The notes beneath the pieces were generated by a model. The model saw only the letters and a program-made list of their open reading frames with translations, was not told the DNA's origin and searched no databases. Shown one piece after another: positions 62,726 to 64,000 of a stretch of 64,000 nt of DNA. This DNA comes from Pontibacter liquoris (GTDB lineage: Bacteria > Bacteroidota > Bacteroidia > Cytophagales > Hymenobacteraceae). The first letter of the stretch is position 1. The number at the start of each line of letters is the position of its first letter. The stretch spans positions 2,170,001 through 2,234,000 of the forward strand of contig NZ_JALEBG010000001.1 in NCBI RefSeq assembly GCF_022758235.1. The letters run 5' to 3'. The translations under genes were made by a program, and so were the position numbers.

Positions 62726-63469
62726 TCTTAGTTGAAGCAATAGTTTACAAGAACTACTTTATACTATAGCTTTAAACTGACCAATGGTTCTCTGCCCCTT
62801 TTAAGTGTCGGACCAGTGCCTGCTGTTTCTCTGATGGCGCCAATCTTTGGATTGGTACCTTTTATCATAATAGGTCTCTGACTGCATGAGCTCGCAGAGA
62901 CCTTATATGGCGTATGGAGGGGCTTTTACACCAAGCTATGCTTTGGCCTTTGGACCAGCGGGTTACAAATTCGACACTATTCTAAAACACTGGTTTCAAA
63001 ACTGCGCCAGAGAAAGTATGAATCAGCCATGCCGCAAGTTTAGCAAGAGCGCAACTTGTGGCTGTACAGGAAGCCAGTTTGCAACTGGCGGATCATCAAA
63101 CCTTATTTTGAAAATTATTCCGCGTCCCTAATGGTAATCTTTGGACAGGACGACATATTCTCGAAGTATACTTGTGCCAGTTACAAACTGGCCTACATGC
63201 TTAACTACCAGTTCCGCTGCGCTTAAACTGGCGGCATATGCGAGCAGCAAGCAACTATTAAATAAGCTTTCAAATTCTTACTCGCAGCAGTTCTTCATCT
63301 TCTATAAAAAATTTCTGCCTCATTCTTATAGCTGCAGTGTATACTATATAAAGGTGATGCCAGAACAAGTATAAAGCGTCGCGCTGCATTCCATTGGTTG
63401 CTGATTTAGCTGTTCAGAAAATAGCTGCGTAATTTAGAGCGTATACTTCATCTGCCTCAACCGCCAGCT
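62726..63469. repeat. Gene-free region with short hairpin repeats
   Basis: 744 nt with no convincing gene. Features: an inverted repeat AGGTCTCTG...CAGAGACCT (62872-62903), and two copies of the hairpin GCCAGTT-NNN-AACTGGC (63073-63089 with loop TGC; 63176-63192 with loop ACA). A third, looser ACCAGTT...AACTGG pair lies at 63207-63231, with one TATACTT heptamer (about 63167) nearby. An open frame at 62886-63131 runs through these hairpins and is probably not a gene. Confidence 0.6.
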
Positions 63470-64000
63470 ATGGAAAATAATTTACTCTCTGATGTGGTCA
63501 TCATATTGGGCCTGGCGGTGGTGGTGATCCTGCTATTTCAGCGTTTCCGCCTTCCCACCATCCTGGGTTTCCTGGCAACTGGGGTCATTGCAGGTCCGCA
63601 TGGTTTAAGCCTGATCACCGAAACAGAAGATATCGAGATTCTGGCAGATATCGGCGTTATACTACTGCTCTTTATTATTGGGATGGAGTTTTCGCTCCGC
63701 AACCTGGCCCTCATCAAGCGCACGGTACTGCTCGGCGGAACTGTACAGGTGCTGGTTACCATCGGGCTGGTGGCCCTCATTATGCTCCTTTGGGACTTTA
63801 GCCCGGGCGAGGCTATCTTTATGGGGTTTCTAATTTCGCTGAGCAGTACGGCCATTGTACTGAAACTGCTCCAGGACAAGGGCGAGATTAACAGCCCGCA
63901 AGGGCGTGTAGTGCTGGGTGTGCTTATTTTCCAGGATATTGTGGTAGTGCCGATGATGCTGCTCACGCCGCTGATGGCCGGCGGATCGCAGAATATTGGC
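63470..64000 (+). CDS. CPA2-family cation:proton antiporter (3' partial)
   Basis: The first 177 codons of a monovalent cation:proton antiporter (KefB/GerN-like), cut off by the window end. From the ATG at 63470 (MENNLLSDVVIILGLA), about five to six membrane helices follow. Typical CPA2 motifs are FRLPTILGFLATGVIAGPHGL, LLLFIIGMEFS, LSSTAIVLKLL and the conserved VLIFQDIVVVPMM, whose Asp takes part in ion exchange. The TrkA-N domain common in the family would lie beyond the end. Confidence 0.93.
   Translation, partial: MENNLLSDVVIILGLAVVVILLFQRFRLPTILGFLATGVIAGPHGLSLITETEDIEILADIGVILLLFIIGMEFSLRNLALIKRTVLLGGTVQVLVTIGLVALIMLLWDFSPGEAIFMGFLISLSSTAIVLKLLQDKGEINSPQGRVVLGVLIFQDIVVVPMMLLTPLMAGGSQNIG

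Noticed and set aside
62886-63131. 81-codon frame in the gap before the antiporter gene
   Set aside because: It runs through hairpin repeats and has no recognisable domain or promoter.

Overview
The window looks like chromosomal DNA of a Bacteroidota (Cytophagales) bacterium, probably Hymenobacteraceae and most like Pontibacter. The evidence is the gene content (sigma-54 regulator/lptE/TPR/secG cluster, Bacteroidota-type POT transporter, ATP-type pckA, DUF4159 protein), several TAnnTTTG-type -7 promoter elements, and a striking excess of the heptamer TATACTT/AAGTATA. The genus is an inference; no rRNA gene is present to settle it.

Layout. (1) 1-10.7 kb, plus strand, housekeeping: a partial NIF3-family gene, a zinc-ribbon coiled-coil protein, pabB, miaB, a sigma-54 enhancer-binding protein, lptE, a TPR-like protein, secG and groES-groEL. 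(2) 10.7-11.4 kb: a non-coding dispersed repeat made of a ~42-bp periodic TATACTT array followed by a structured core. (3) 11.5-26.4 kb, mixed strands: a lipoprotein, a POT peptide transporter, pckA, rsmE, a DUF4159 protein, a small membrane protein, smc, an MmcQ/YjbR protein, an acyltransferase, a beta-barrel protein, a patatin plus MBL-hydrolase pair and accA. (4) 26.57-26.77 kb: two identical tRNA-Asp genes, followed by an inverted, longer copy of the same repeat (about 27.0-27.75 kb). (5) 27.9-61.7 kb, all minus strand: a ~34-kb surface-polysaccharide locus of 32 genes. (6) 62-64 kb: an HD phosphohydrolase, a gene-free stretch with short hairpin repeats, and the start of a CPA2 cation/proton antiporter.

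The polysaccharide locus is read from high to low coordinates. It opens with an outer-membrane barrel (DUF481), the export lipoprotein Wza and the tyrosine autokinase Wzc, then gmd (GDP-4-keto-6-deoxymannose supply), the ABC exporter Wzm/Wzt, a DegT aminotransferase, WbqC, and about twenty transferases. It closes with a Wzy-like polymerase, more glycosyltransferases, a WcaF-type acetyltransferase and a UDP-sugar dehydrogenase. The middle (about 38-54.8 kb) is clearly more AT-rich than its flanks and poorer in TATACTT, which suggests a horizontally exchanged serotype cassette. One edge seems to fall inside wzt. The locus combines Wza/Wzc, an ABC exporter and a Wzy-like polymerase, with no recognisable Wzx flippase and no initiating sugar-phosphate transferase.

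The least explained features are the two inverted ~0.7-kb non-coding repeats that bracket ~16 kb of core genes, their periodic heptamer arrays and hairpin core, and three intergenic elements built from short repeated words.
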